Source: Chitinispirillaceae bacterium
GTDB lineage: Bacteria; Fibrobacterota; Chitinivibrionia; Chitinivibrionales; Chitinispirillaceae
Direction of reading: 5' to 3'
Length of the DNA: 47,557 bases
Assembly: GCA_016929415.1 (NCBI GenBank)
Contig: JAFGIW010000038.1
Coordinates: forward strand, 1-47,557
Made by a program: the position numbers and the translations under genes. Shown one piece after another: positions 25,229 through 33,021 of this stretch. The number at the start of each line of letters is the position of its first letter. Positions within the stretch are counted from its first letter, which is position 1. The notes beneath the pieces are model-generated. The model ran no database searches. It was not told where the DNA came from and saw only the letters and a list, made by a program, of their open reading frames with translations.

Positions 25229-26746
25229 TCAGATTTTCCGGATCAGCACCGACTCCTCATGTCCAGGCGTCGCGAGCCTGCAGGTGTACATACCGGGAGG
25301 TACCGCGTTACCCCGGTTGTCGCACCCGTTCCACGTGATCGATGCCGGCCCGGTAACCCTCCTTCCTTCGGAGAGCGTTCTGATCAGCTTACCCCCGGCA
25401 TTGAATATGCGTAGCGCAACGGTTCCCGGAGCGGCGATCGAAAATGAAAGGGCGGTGGCGTGGCCGAACGGGTTCGGATTTGCATTAAGCCCAGCAGGAC
25501 GGTTGAGCCCTATACGATGGCCGTGGTTGACCGGCGTGCCGTTCGGTTTACCGGCGGAAAAGATGAGCATGGGAAGATGGGCCGTCGGAATGCCGCATGC
25601 GGTCTGTACGGCCGACCGCTCTTCCGCGGTAAACTGGGAGATGTAGTGTCCCTGTAACCCGAGCGCGGTTGTCTGAAGCAGAGCCCCCCCTCCGCAGTAG
25701 CCGGCCTCGATAAGTTGTTTATATTCGATTTTCTGCCCGCAATAAACAATATACACCGGAGCGTTCTGCGGCAGACGGGAAAGCGCGGTACGAAGCTTTG
25801 AACGCGAGTCGTCGGCCGAAACCGATTCGAGACGGTGGTCGGCTGTTTTTTCATCCGTGCCTTTCCGCATGTGATACCGTTGTACTCCCGCTGAAGAGAT
25901 CACATATACCCGTCCTGTCAGAAAATACCCCATCATATGAGAAGCAACGGAAATTCCTTGCTTTGTGCTTGCTTTATGCGGGGTGCATCCGTACGATGCC
26001 CATAAAATCTGCGAGAGCTGCTCTTTGGTCGGGTCATCGGCGGCAAAATTGGTCCCAAACAGCGGATTCTTCATCGCATCCTCGAGACTGACCTCGCCGT
26101 CGGTTTTCGGATCGGGAAGGCTTTTATCCGATGAAACCGCGGTGACCGTCTTTACCAGACCGGTTACGGAACCGATCTGGCCGTAGCAGTTGACACAATG
26201 GACTTCAGAAGCGGGATTCCAGTTTTTATTTGCATTAGTCTTTCCTGTTTCTTTCGGGCAGCAGGCTGGTTGTTTGGTTTTCGTTTTCCAGAATGCAATC
26301 GAGGCAAGTTGCGCCCAGTGCAGGGCGACACCGCCGTCTTCCGTAGCGCCGGCAGGAGTTGTTGCAACTCCAATCTCAAATGCAGCGGCTGACTCGCTCC
26401 GTTTGTTGTTGCTTGCATGCACTTCCAATACATGCTGCCCATCCTTAAATTTATAGGTATAAAGATTATCCGGCAATGCCACATAGATTATTCTCTCCGT
26501 TGCCATGAGCGGCGCGCTGGCGGCAGCCCAGAGTGCGTTTGCAAGGACCTGGTTCATTGCAGTGGAACTGTATCCGCCATGAAACGAATACCTCGAATTG
26601 GTGCAGATCTCAACCGAATTACCATTCATGGCAACTTCCGGCAATGTCGGCGCGGATTGTTCTGAAAAAGGAGCCGTCCACCCCTTCCGGAAAGACGTTG
26701 CCAACCCGGCCGCCGTCAGGAGTTTGTTGAAGGATCGTCGTTTCAT
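25229..26746 (-). CDS. Exported nitroreductase-like (SagB-type) protein with C-terminal sorting domain
   Basis: The 505-residue protein starts MKRRSFNKLL, a twin-arginine-type signal, which fits export of a folded flavoprotein. Two nitroreductase-like halves can be seen: about 62-152 ('LANALWAAASAP', 'VALPDNLYTYK', 'LHWAQLASIAF') and about 240-400 ('LSQILWASYG', 'VYVISSAGVQRYH', 'YCGGGALLQTTALGLQ'). Nitroreductases work as dimers, so this may be an internal pseudo-dimer. Between them lie C162/C163 and C184/C187. Residues about 430-505 form a FlgD/Por-like beta-sandwich ending in 'GMYTCRLATPGHEESVLIRKI'-type strands (key end shown in part), as on secreted proteins of this organism type. The ATG at 26746 is chosen because GAGGAAGAGG precedes it. 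Substrate unknown; FMN binding is inferred. Confidence 0.72.
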   Translation of the reverse strand: MKRRSFNKLLTAAGLATSFRKGWTAPFSEQSAPTLPEVAMNGNSVEICTNSRYSFHGGYSSTAMNQVLANALWAAASAPLMATERIIYVALPDNLYTYKFKDGQHVLEVHASNNKRSESAAAFEIGVATTPAGATEDGGVALHWAQLASIAFWKTKTKQPACCPKETGKTNANKNWNPASEVHCVNCYGQIGSVTGLVKTVTAVSSDKSLPDPKTDGEVSLEDAMKNPLFGTNFAADDPTKEQLSQILWASYGCTPHKASTKQGISVASHMMGYFLTGRVYVISSAGVQRYHMRKGTDEKTADHRLESVSADDSRSKLRTALSRLPQNAPVYIVYCGQKIEYKQLIEAGYCGGGALLQTTALGLQGHYISQFTAEERSAVQTACGIPTAHLPMLIFSAGKPNGTPVNHGHRIGLNRPAGLNANPNPFGHATALSFSIAAPGTVALRIFNAGGKLIRTLSEGRRVTGPASITWNGCDNRGNAVPPGMYTCRLATPGHEESVLIRKI

Positions 26747-26990
26747 ATCTCTACCTCTTCCTCTATTTTTAGAAAAATCATCATTTCGTCCTGCAAATGC
26801 ATTCGCTATCAATATATTAATGAATCGTCCCGCAAACAAAAATATTTTGTTTAAATAATCGGCTGCTATTCAAGCGGTTAAATTGGAGGCGCGGGAGATA
26901 CTGCGTCTTTTGCGATCGGTCCGTCTTATTCATTGCCGACGTGGGAAAAAATATTCTTTATTCGGTTGATGAAACATCCGGGTTTGCTCT

Positions 26991-27240
26991 TCACGCATCG
27001 CTGCAAACCTCCTCCATGTCAAATTCATCGATTTCTCTATCGATATGGTTTTCCCCGTCATCAAACCAATGCAACGGGTTCTCGCGGATGTAGTTACGGA
27101 TGATATACAACGATGTGTTATCACGGATGATGTGGCCGCAATAATTGCGTTGCCGTAATTTTCCCATGCGTTTATTTTTCGATTTGTATATTTTCAAACA
27201 ATCATTGGCAACCAATGATTTGTATGCGCCGACGATGTAG
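26991..27240 (-). pseudogene. Truncated REP-associated / IS200-like transposase (3' part)
   Basis: About 83 residues match the C-terminal half of small HUH (Y1) transposases: 'GAYKSL', then 'LRQRNYCGHIIRDNTSL' and 'IRNYIRENPLHW', as in the usual 'QRNYYEHIIRNE...REYIINNPLKW'. The HUH motif and the start are missing; upstream the frame runs into a palindrome and hairpin (27242-27305) that are not transposase sequence. The break is therefore at the palindrome. It is a dead relic between two secreted-protein genes. The rest of the gap 26747-26990 shows nothing recognised. Confidence 0.78.
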
Positions 27241-27241
27241 T

Positions 27242-27271
27242 CATTTTGTGTGGCACGTGTCACACAAAATG
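27242..27271. repeat. 30-nt near-perfect palindrome at the transposase truncation point
   Basis: CATTTTGTGTG at 27242-27252 is mirrored at 27261-27271, with a central GCACGTGT, giving an almost complete two-fold symmetry with one G/T pair. It abuts the truncated transposase, as REP-like hairpins do around such genes. Confidence 0.65.
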
Positions 27272-27273
27272 CG

Positions 27274-27305
27274 GAGAAAACGCTGGGTTCACCCGGCGTT
27301 TTCTC
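27274..27305 (-). terminator. Hairpin terminator of the GH30 gene
   Basis: GAGAAAACGC (27274-27283) pairs with 27296-27305, and GGG (27285-27287) with CCC (27292-27294), loop TTCA. It begins 9 bases after the GH30 stop on the minus strand and its 3' arm contains GCGTTTTCTC followed by CCGCATTTTG. It could equally be half of a REP pair with the adjacent palindrome. Confidence 0.65.
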
Positions 27306-27313
27306 AACGTGCA

Positions 27314-29098
27314 CTAATAGTTAATAAGTCGTGCGGTTTTGGCCTCGCCTCCATACACCACCCTTACGAGGAGCAGACCGGTAGGGGTAGCCTGCTTCCC
27401 GAGCAGAATTTCCCGGCTGCCCTGCGGTATGGCCCTGGACTCCAGAACACGGCCTGTGAGGGTCAGCAGTTCGATATGTCCGGCGTTCAGTGAAGGAAGC
27501 GCGATCCTGTACTGATCTCCTTTGGTAGTAATCGTAAGCCCGCTTCTGTTACCGGGTATCTGGTTATATGAGATGTCTTTCTTTGCACTGGTAATTGGAC
27601 CTGTATACACAGTAGCCCAGCCTTGGCCGGGATGGGTGAACTGGATATTCTTGCCACCGACTGCTACGGTCATCTGTTTCGACCCCCCGCTGTTGTAGAC
27701 AATTGTTACAAATGCACCATTCGGATTTTTAAAGGCGAGAGCGTCACCTCCCTGCGTGCCGATACGAACAGCACCTGAATCCACATATTGCCCAATGTGA
27801 CGCATCACATAATAATACGGGGTCGCTGTAAGTGTTTTTGCACTACGATCGACTACTAAAAGAGCGTTCTGTGGCCACTCCAATGCTGTATTCAGATTTA
27901 TACCTTTTGTATCAAGTACCATATTCCAGGCGCTATACAAATGTGCTCCAGCATTCACCCACTTTTTTATAAGGCCCCAGCTCTCCACGCCATAGGAAAA
28001 GTTGTTGGGCGCCATAGTCGGCAGAAAGTGTATCGAGTCTGCTTGTTCCACCGTGGTTACCTTATCTTTCCAATAGTAGTTGCCGCACTGGTGCTCGGAA
28101 CAGAATACGAAGTAGCCGGCAGTGGCATTTTCGCTAACCCGAGACCAATTATTCCACTGTAATCCCAAACCCTTGATCATAGTCTTCACGTTATTTCCCG
28201 CTTTTTGCTTCATACCATTCCAGTAGGACGGTGCAGAATTATCATTGGAAAGTGTGCCGAACCAGATTTCAGTTTCCGGGTGATCCGCCTGCAGTTTCGG
28301 ATAAAGGTGGTCAGCGACGAAAGTGCTGAGATACTCAGTGCCGGTCTTATCACCCGAAGTATTTTTGCCGTCATCATAATTATATGGACCCCAGCCACAG
28401 GTTGGGTAGCTTCGGGTGTAGCCGGGCTCATTCTGCGGACAAACTGCGCTGATTGGAATGCCTTCGGCTGTATATGCTTCGATGAATTTGCTGAAATAGA
28501 GCGCGTGGGCTTTAAATACGTTTGCCTCGTTACGCATTTCCCCACCATCGAAACCGGCATTATCAAATGCAGTATTTGCCTTTTTCATCCATGATGGCGG
28601 AGTCCAGGGACTGGCCCAGAATTTAATATCGGATTTAACCGCCTGGGCTGCTTTGATAAATTTAATCAGACAATCCTTATCACGTTGGATTGAAAAACGT
28701 TGCATCGTGAGGTCGTCACCCTGTCCATCGTCTAAAGTATAGCGACTGAGCGCGTAGTCACTGGCCCCGATCGGAATTCGTCCCCATTGGAACCCAATAC
28801 CGTTTTTTCTGTCGAACAGCAGGTTGATCGCTTCGTCACGTTTATCCTGGCTGAGCACTTTAAGTGCATCCCAGCCGGCTTCATTAAACGTACCGGCAAA
28901 TCCGCGCCATATCTGATGGGTTTGACCTGCATTTACCGTAACGGTTGCGCTACCACCTTCAGAGAAGGTGGCGTCCTTCCAGTAGTTGCCTTTGCTGGAG
29001 ACGATCACGAAAGTGGTATCAATTTCCAGTGCTGCCACGCATACGGCAACTGATAATGTAAGATAAATAGCGGTAATTGGTACTGATACTCTTTTCAT
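27314..29098 (-). CDS. Secreted GH30 glycoside hydrolase with C-terminal sorting domain
   Basis: The 594-residue protein has a signal peptide (about 1-23) and a GH30 (beta/alpha)8 plus beta-sandwich enzyme (about 55-510). The retaining catalytic pair is visible: acid/base E224 in 'CPQNEPGY' and nucleophile E335 in 'FCSEHQCG'; 'WRGFAGTFNEAG' and 'FWASPWTPPSWMK' are GH30 landmarks. The form looks like the glucosylceramidase/beta-glucanase or xylosidase subfamilies rather than GH30_8. The last 75 residues ('HIELLTLTGRVLESR', 'GLLLVRVVYGGEAKTARL') are a Por/FlgD-like sorting domain, so the enzyme is probably exported to the surface. It is divergent from GH31. The exact substrate is not certain. 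Confidence 0.88.
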   Translation of the reverse strand: MKRVSVPITAIYLTLSVAVCVAALEIDTTFVIVSSKGNYWKDATFSEGGSATVTVNAGQTHQIWRGFAGTFNEAGWDALKVLSQDKRDEAINLLFDRKNGIGFQWGRIPIGASDYALSRYTLDDGQGDDLTMQRFSIQRDKDCLIKFIKAAQAVKSDIKFWASPWTPPSWMKKANTAFDNAGFDGGEMRNEANVFKAHALYFSKFIEAYTAEGIPISAVCPQNEPGYTRSYPTCGWGPYNYDDGKNTSGDKTGTEYLSTFVADHLYPKLQADHPETEIWFGTLSNDNSAPSYWNGMKQKAGNNVKTMIKGLGLQWNNWSRVSENATAGYFVFCSEHQCGNYYWKDKVTTVEQADSIHFLPTMAPNNFSYGVESWGLIKKWVNAGAHLYSAWNMVLDTKGINLNTALEWPQNALLVVDRSAKTLTATPYYYVMRHIGQYVDSGAVRIGTQGGDALAFKNPNGAFVTIVYNSGGSKQMTVAVGGKNIQFTHPGQGWATVYTGPITSAKKDISYNQIPGNRSGLTITTKGDQYRIALPSLNAGHIELLTLTGRVLESRAIPQGSREILLGKQATPTGLLLVRVVYGGEAKTARLINY

Positions 29099-29523
29099 AC
29101 CCTGCTCTCTTTCAAATGTTGATCGGGATAATGATTATTTTTAACACAAGAAATAAAATACATATCGACTACAACTGCTTCAACGAAAAGTAATGGCAAA
29201 GAAACTATTTTTTTGGGCATTCCTCCCCCCCTTATAAAATAATGATAAAAAACTGATAAGCATTTTCTTTTTTTTCAGCATGAACAGTATTCGCCTAAAA
29301 CTGATACCCCATTCACCCGTAAAATAGGTATCTTCAGGTGAAAAATGCAAGAATCGGTGATAGTATCACTGATCCTGTCAGGCGACTGATTCGGAAACAA
29401 TTTTCGGTGCCGGCAGCTGCCGCCTGGGCAAATTTAATGTGTCGTCAACAAAAAAAAGATCCGCTTGTTCATTTCATTTATTGATTACATTACTATACTA
29501 TATTGTTGGAAGGGGAGAAATTT
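29099..29523. promoter_or_regulatory. AT-rich divergent promoter region between GH30 and GH31
   Basis: These 425 non-coding bases must hold both promoters. It contains A/T tracts (29200-29290) and a 13-nt inverted repeat at 29357-29369 listed separately. No further gene was seen. Confidence 0.6.
29357..29369. promoter_or_regulatory. Candidate operator, GTGATA-G-TATCAC
   Basis: Perfect 6-base inverted repeats around one base, about 155 bases before the GH31 start. The half-sites match those of the palindrome at 32690-32703 upstream of the next GH30 gene, which suggests a shared regulator. Confidence 0.4.
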
Positions 29524-32247
29524 ATGTATTTTACGCGAAATCTATTGAATAATAATGTGTTTTTGTCTATTAGCATTCTGATCCCGTACCTTCTTTTCCT
29601 GTCCACCCAACCTTCCGCCCAGACAGGCGACTATTCCTCGTCTGCCGTTTCGGGCAGAAGCGTGGTGATCACTACGAATTCAGGTGAAACTATCAGAATT
29701 ACCCCGTACGGCGATTACATCGTTCGTGTTCAGGCCGTACGGAAAGACGAAAGTTTTTATCCCGACGATCGTTATGAAATGGTTGTCAGTCATGACTGGG
29801 ATGGAACATTGAGTGTTGTTGACAACGATTCTGTGGTAACTCTATCGACAAACGCCGCTGACGGTATTGCCATTTCTGCCGCAAAACAGCCTCTCCGCCT
29901 CTCCTTCTCTATCAATAAACGTAATGAACCGCTGCTCAGTGAGAAGGATGGGATTACCTGGAGCGGCAATACCGTTACCGAATCCTTTTCTCCAACCACC
30001 GACGAGCACTTTGCCGGTCTCGGACACGAAGCGTACGGACGCATCAAAAACCTCGACCGGAAGGGTACCAGCCTGAAAGTGAGCCGGGGTAATGAAGGGG
30101 CGTGCGTCGTACCGTTCTATCTCTCTTCGAGAGGATATGGCGTCTTTTTGAACACAACCTTTACCCATACAATTACGTTGTGCCGGAACAACGTCTATTC
30201 CCTGAATATCGACGGTGAAGGCTTTGGAGGCAGGATGGATTACTTTTTTATTACAGGACCGGCACTCACGCAGGTGATCGACCGCTATACTCAACTTACC
30301 GGGCGGCCCCGGATGCCGCAGAAATCACTTTTCGGCCTCAATCTTTCCGACAAATCCGATCCCTCCAATAATGGCGAAGCATGGTGGAAAAAGATGATTA
30401 CCGATCACCGTAATGCCGGATACGCGTTCGATCACCAGGTGAATGACAATGCCTGGAGAGCATCAAAGGAGGCGGTTTCGGGACAGATGAATTCCTGGTT
30501 TGAGTGGAGAGCCGATCGCTACCCCGATCCTGCAGGGTACAAAAAATGGTGTGACGCCAATGGTATTACCGTTACGCTCGACCTCAACCGGCCGGGTATT
30601 CCGCTCAATCCGAGCTGGAAGGATTCGTACGGTATGCCGGGAACCACCGGTTGTCCCGACTTCACCAACCCGGAAACGCGCAAATGGATATGGGAGCTCT
30701 TTTACAGTAAATCGTTTGATCCTGCACTTAAATACCCCGGCGATGCAGTGTGGCTCGATGAATTCGATTATCCTGACCAGGTCCATTCAATGACGCTTTC
30801 GAGCGGCAAAAAATGGGCGGAAGAGTCGATCAATTACCATTTCGACCTGCACAAGGCATGTGTTCAGGAGGGTTGGGATCCGGTAATCGGCGAGGCGAAA
30901 CGCCCCTATTTCTGGAGCCGTGGTATAACAGCCGGTGCGCAGCGGCTCGGTTCGTACTGGAGCGGTGATATCGACGGCAACTATACCGACATGGCGTACC
31001 AGGTAAAGGCGCTTCAGTCTGCGGGTGTGTCGGGTTTTCCCTATTTCAATCACGACGCCGGCGGGCATCTCGATGTAACGGTCAATGAGGACAATCTCTA
31101 CCGTCAATGGGACATGGGATTCGGAAGTTTCACCCCGATCTGGAAACCGCACGGTCCGTCACACAAACGATGGCCGCTGCAGCGCAACAGTACCTGCCGG
31201 AGCACCGCAACAACATATATCACCACACGCTACCGGATGATTCCCTATATCTATACGTACGCACACGCCGCGCAGACAACCGGTATTCCCATGGCGCGAC
31301 CGATGTTTTTAGACGACCGGAATAATGCGACGGCATGGAAAAAGGAGCTTCAGTACCGGTGGGGAAACGAGATGCTCATCGTCCCCAACTGTTCCGACGG
31401 CAATAACACGGTTTCGGTATGGCTGCCGAAAGGTAATTGGTATTATTTCTGGGACGATAAAAAATATGCAGGCGACAAGACGGAAAGCATTTCCGCGGCA
31501 ACGGGTGTCGTACCGGTTTTTGTGAAGGAAGGTGCGATCATTCCCATGGCGCCTTTTGCTAAATCGACCTTTTTCATACCCCCGGACACCTTGTTTGTTC
31601 ATGTTTATACCGGCGCAGACGGTTCATTTCAGCTGTACGAAGACGACGGGGTAACCGAAAAATTCAGAACAAAGAAAGCGTTTCGGATAACCGACATTCG
31701 CTTTAACCAGTCTGATCTCGGCACCGTGATAGATGCATCGAAAGGTTCATTCACCGGAGCACCAGCCAATCGTTCCTGCCGCATTGTGTACCACGGGTTG
31801 TCCGCAACAGTACCGATGTATCTTGACGGTACGGCCATTTCCACGTTCACGAAAATTGCCGATATTCCGGCACACCGGAATGGATCGGTATGGGATACGG
31901 AAAAGAAACTGCTGACCGTACAACTGCCTTCCAGACCGGTTGACAACGCGTTGAGGGTCGCGAACACTCCCGCCGCCCACCTTGTCGGCAAATACGTCAA
32001 CAGTCAACTTCGACATGCGGTGCGAATAGCACATGGCGCCATTTTTGTTGAAAAATCAGTTGCCGGAGGGCTTCGTCTTTCGATCCATCAACTCAACGGG
32101 CGCATGGTCCACTCATTCTCCCGGCCATCACGTTCAACCGGGTCATGCCGGGTATACTCCCTGCGGTCGCTTACATTAGGTCGGGGGACGTATGTGCTGA
32201 GAATCGAAAATAAAGATACCAGGCTGGTACGAAATCTTTTGTTGTAG
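29524..32247 (+). CDS. Secreted GH31 alpha-glycosidase with C-terminal sorting domain
   Basis: The 907-residue protein has a signal peptide (hydrophobic about 12-28), an N-terminal beta-sandwich (about 40-265), a (beta/alpha)8 barrel with GH31 catalytic residues D412 ('AVWLDEFDYPD') and D482 ('YWSGDIDGNY'), a distal beta region, and an extra C-terminal Por/FlgD-like domain ('LRLSIHQLNGRMVHSF', 'GRGTYVLRIENKDTRLVRNLLL' in part). GH31 enzymes release terminal alpha-glucose or alpha-xylose, or cut sulfoquinovosides; with GH30, GH11 and GH45 neighbours an alpha-xylosidase or alpha-glucosidase on plant glycans is likely. The ATG at 29524 has AGGGGAGA upstream; an in-frame TTG at 29503 is rejected. 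Confidence 0.9.
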   Translation: MYFTRNLLNNNVFLSISILIPYLLFLSTQPSAQTGDYSSSAVSGRSVVITTNSGETIRITPYGDYIVRVQAVRKDESFYPDDRYEMVVSHDWDGTLSVVDNDSVVTLSTNAADGIAISAAKQPLRLSFSINKRNEPLLSEKDGITWSGNTVTESFSPTTDEHFAGLGHEAYGRIKNLDRKGTSLKVSRGNEGACVVPFYLSSRGYGVFLNTTFTHTITLCRNNVYSLNIDGEGFGGRMDYFFITGPALTQVIDRYTQLTGRPRMPQKSLFGLNLSDKSDPSNNGEAWWKKMITDHRNAGYAFDHQVNDNAWRASKEAVSGQMNSWFEWRADRYPDPAGYKKWCDANGITVTLDLNRPGIPLNPSWKDSYGMPGTTGCPDFTNPETRKWIWELFYSKSFDPALKYPGDAVWLDEFDYPDQVHSMTLSSGKKWAEESINYHFDLHKACVQEGWDPVIGEAKRPYFWSRGITAGAQRLGSYWSGDIDGNYTDMAYQVKALQSAGVSGFPYFNHDAGGHLDVTVNEDNLYRQWDMGFGSFTPIWKPHGPSHKRWPLQRNSTCRSTATTYITTRYRMIPYIYTYAHAAQTTGIPMARPMFLDDRNNATAWKKELQYRWGNEMLIVPNCSDGNNTVSVWLPKGNWYYFWDDKKYAGDKTESISAATGVVPVFVKEGAIIPMAPFAKSTFFIPPDTLFVHVYTGADGSFQLYEDDGVTEKFRTKKAFRITDIRFNQSDLGTVIDASKGSFTGAPANRSCRIVYHGLSATVPMYLDGTAISTFTKIADIPAHRNGSVWDTEKKLLTVQLPSRPVDNALRVANTPAAHLVGKYVNSQLRHAVRIAHGAIFVEKSVAGGLRLSIHQLNGRMVHSFSRPSRSTGSCRVYSLRSLTLGRGTYVLRIENKDTRLVRNLLL

Positions 32248-32404
32248 CATTTACTTTTTATTACCGCAGAATGACCGGGGTAGCGCACGGATGTGCGGAG
32301 AAGATGCGACAACACCCGCAGGGCACACAGCCGGGCAAATAGTTACATTTATATTAAGGAATATTAACAGTCTGCCATATCTGCACCGTTGCAGATAAAA
32401 TGAA

Positions 32405-32434
32405 ATCGGGGTCGGTATCGGCATCGGGATCGGT
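32405..32434 (+). repeat. Hexanucleotide repeat (RTCGGN)5
   Basis: Five consecutive units ATCGGG GTCGGT ATCGGC follow one another with ATCGGG and ATCGGT to 32434. Such imperfect hexamer tracts are common between genes and prone to slippage; no function is assigned. Confidence 0.6.
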
Positions 32435-32542
32435 CTTGAAAACTTGGTGCTTTTTCAATAATTAGTAAGTATTCCGGCTTATAAAAATATATAGAAAAAA
32501 TACAATTTAAATTATTATTTTAAATATACGACCTCTGAAACC

Positions 32543-32609
32543 GATCTTCGAATATTCGGAGTATCGCTTATCCGTACACGGTTATCTGCTCGATGCAAAG
32601 TCCCGGGGG
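32543..32609. repeat. Direct repeat copy A (67 bp)
   Basis: It starts GATCTTCGAATA and ends TCCCGGGGG, and aligns without gaps to copy B (32870-32936) with 51 of 67 bases identical by hand count. The strongest conserved blocks are GATCTTCGAATA, TATCGCTTAT and ATGCAA. Confidence 0.7.
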
Positions 32610-32689
32610 ATGTAATAGGAAACGTGAAATTCCATCCTTAATATAGTTAATTTTAAATAAAAAAATAATGCTTTATGTATCTCACAAAC

Positions 32690-32703
32690 GTGATACGTAT
32701 CAC
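32690..32703. promoter_or_regulatory. Candidate CRP/FNR-type operator GTGATACGTATCAC
   Basis: A perfect 14-base palindrome with GTGA and TCAC half-sites spaced by six bases, the layout bound by CRP-family regulators (consensus TGTGA-N6-TCACA; here the 3' half is TCACA). It is about 320 bases before the GH30 start, between the two 67-bp repeats. Confidence 0.45.
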
Positions 32704-32761
32704 AAAACAGCATTTAACTTACATTATGTGAATTTGCTCTTACAGTCAGCCTTATAATATA

Positions 32762-32810
32762 CCGCCCACCTCGGGTAGAGTGTCCATGTTCGGGACAATC
32801 ACTCTGGCGG
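32762..32810 (+). promoter_or_regulatory. Nested hairpin in the GH30 leader
   Basis: CCGCC (32762-32766) can pair with GGCGG (32806-32810), AGAG (32777-32780) with CTCT (32802-32805), and TGTCC (32781-32785) with GGACA (32793-32797) around a short loop. The stacked stems look like a folded RNA element or a dyad for protein binding. No known riboswitch was recognised. Confidence 0.4.
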
Positions 32811-32869
32811 CTAAACTTAAAAAAAATTACCTATCTGCAGCAATTACCTTAGTATATTAGTATAAAACA

Positions 32870-32936
32870 GATCTTCGAATACTCGAATTATCGCTTATTC
32901 GTTTATGATGATCCATTCAATGCAATATCCCGGCGG
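32870..32936. repeat. Direct repeat copy B (67 bp)
   Basis: Second copy of the repeat at 32543-32609, exactly 327 bases downstream and 86 bases before the GH30 start codon. It contains GATCTTCGAATA and TCCCGGCGG at its ends and may include the promoter core. Confidence 0.7.
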
Positions 32937-33021
32937 TAAGTATTGACCTGCCGGGGAACATGGAGTTACATTTTTACTTAAACATGGACCTAAAAACATA
33001 TTCCTTAAGGGGAGGTAGGTT

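Larger units (their letters stand above)
32248..33021. promoter_or_regulatory. 774-base non-coding leader upstream of GH30, rich in repeats
   Basis: No gene was seen. The region holds the hexamer tract, two copies of a 67-bp direct repeat (32543-32609 and 32870-32936), a GTGA-N6-TCAC palindrome (32690-32703), a nested hairpin (32762-32810) and, just before the gene, CCCGGC (32929-32934) complementary to GCCGGG (about 32950-32956). It is unusually long and structured for a single gene's promoter. Confidence 0.6.

Noticed and set aside
27241-27314. N-terminal extension of the transposase relic through the palindromes
   Set aside because: The residues it adds come from translating hairpin DNA and lack family similarity.
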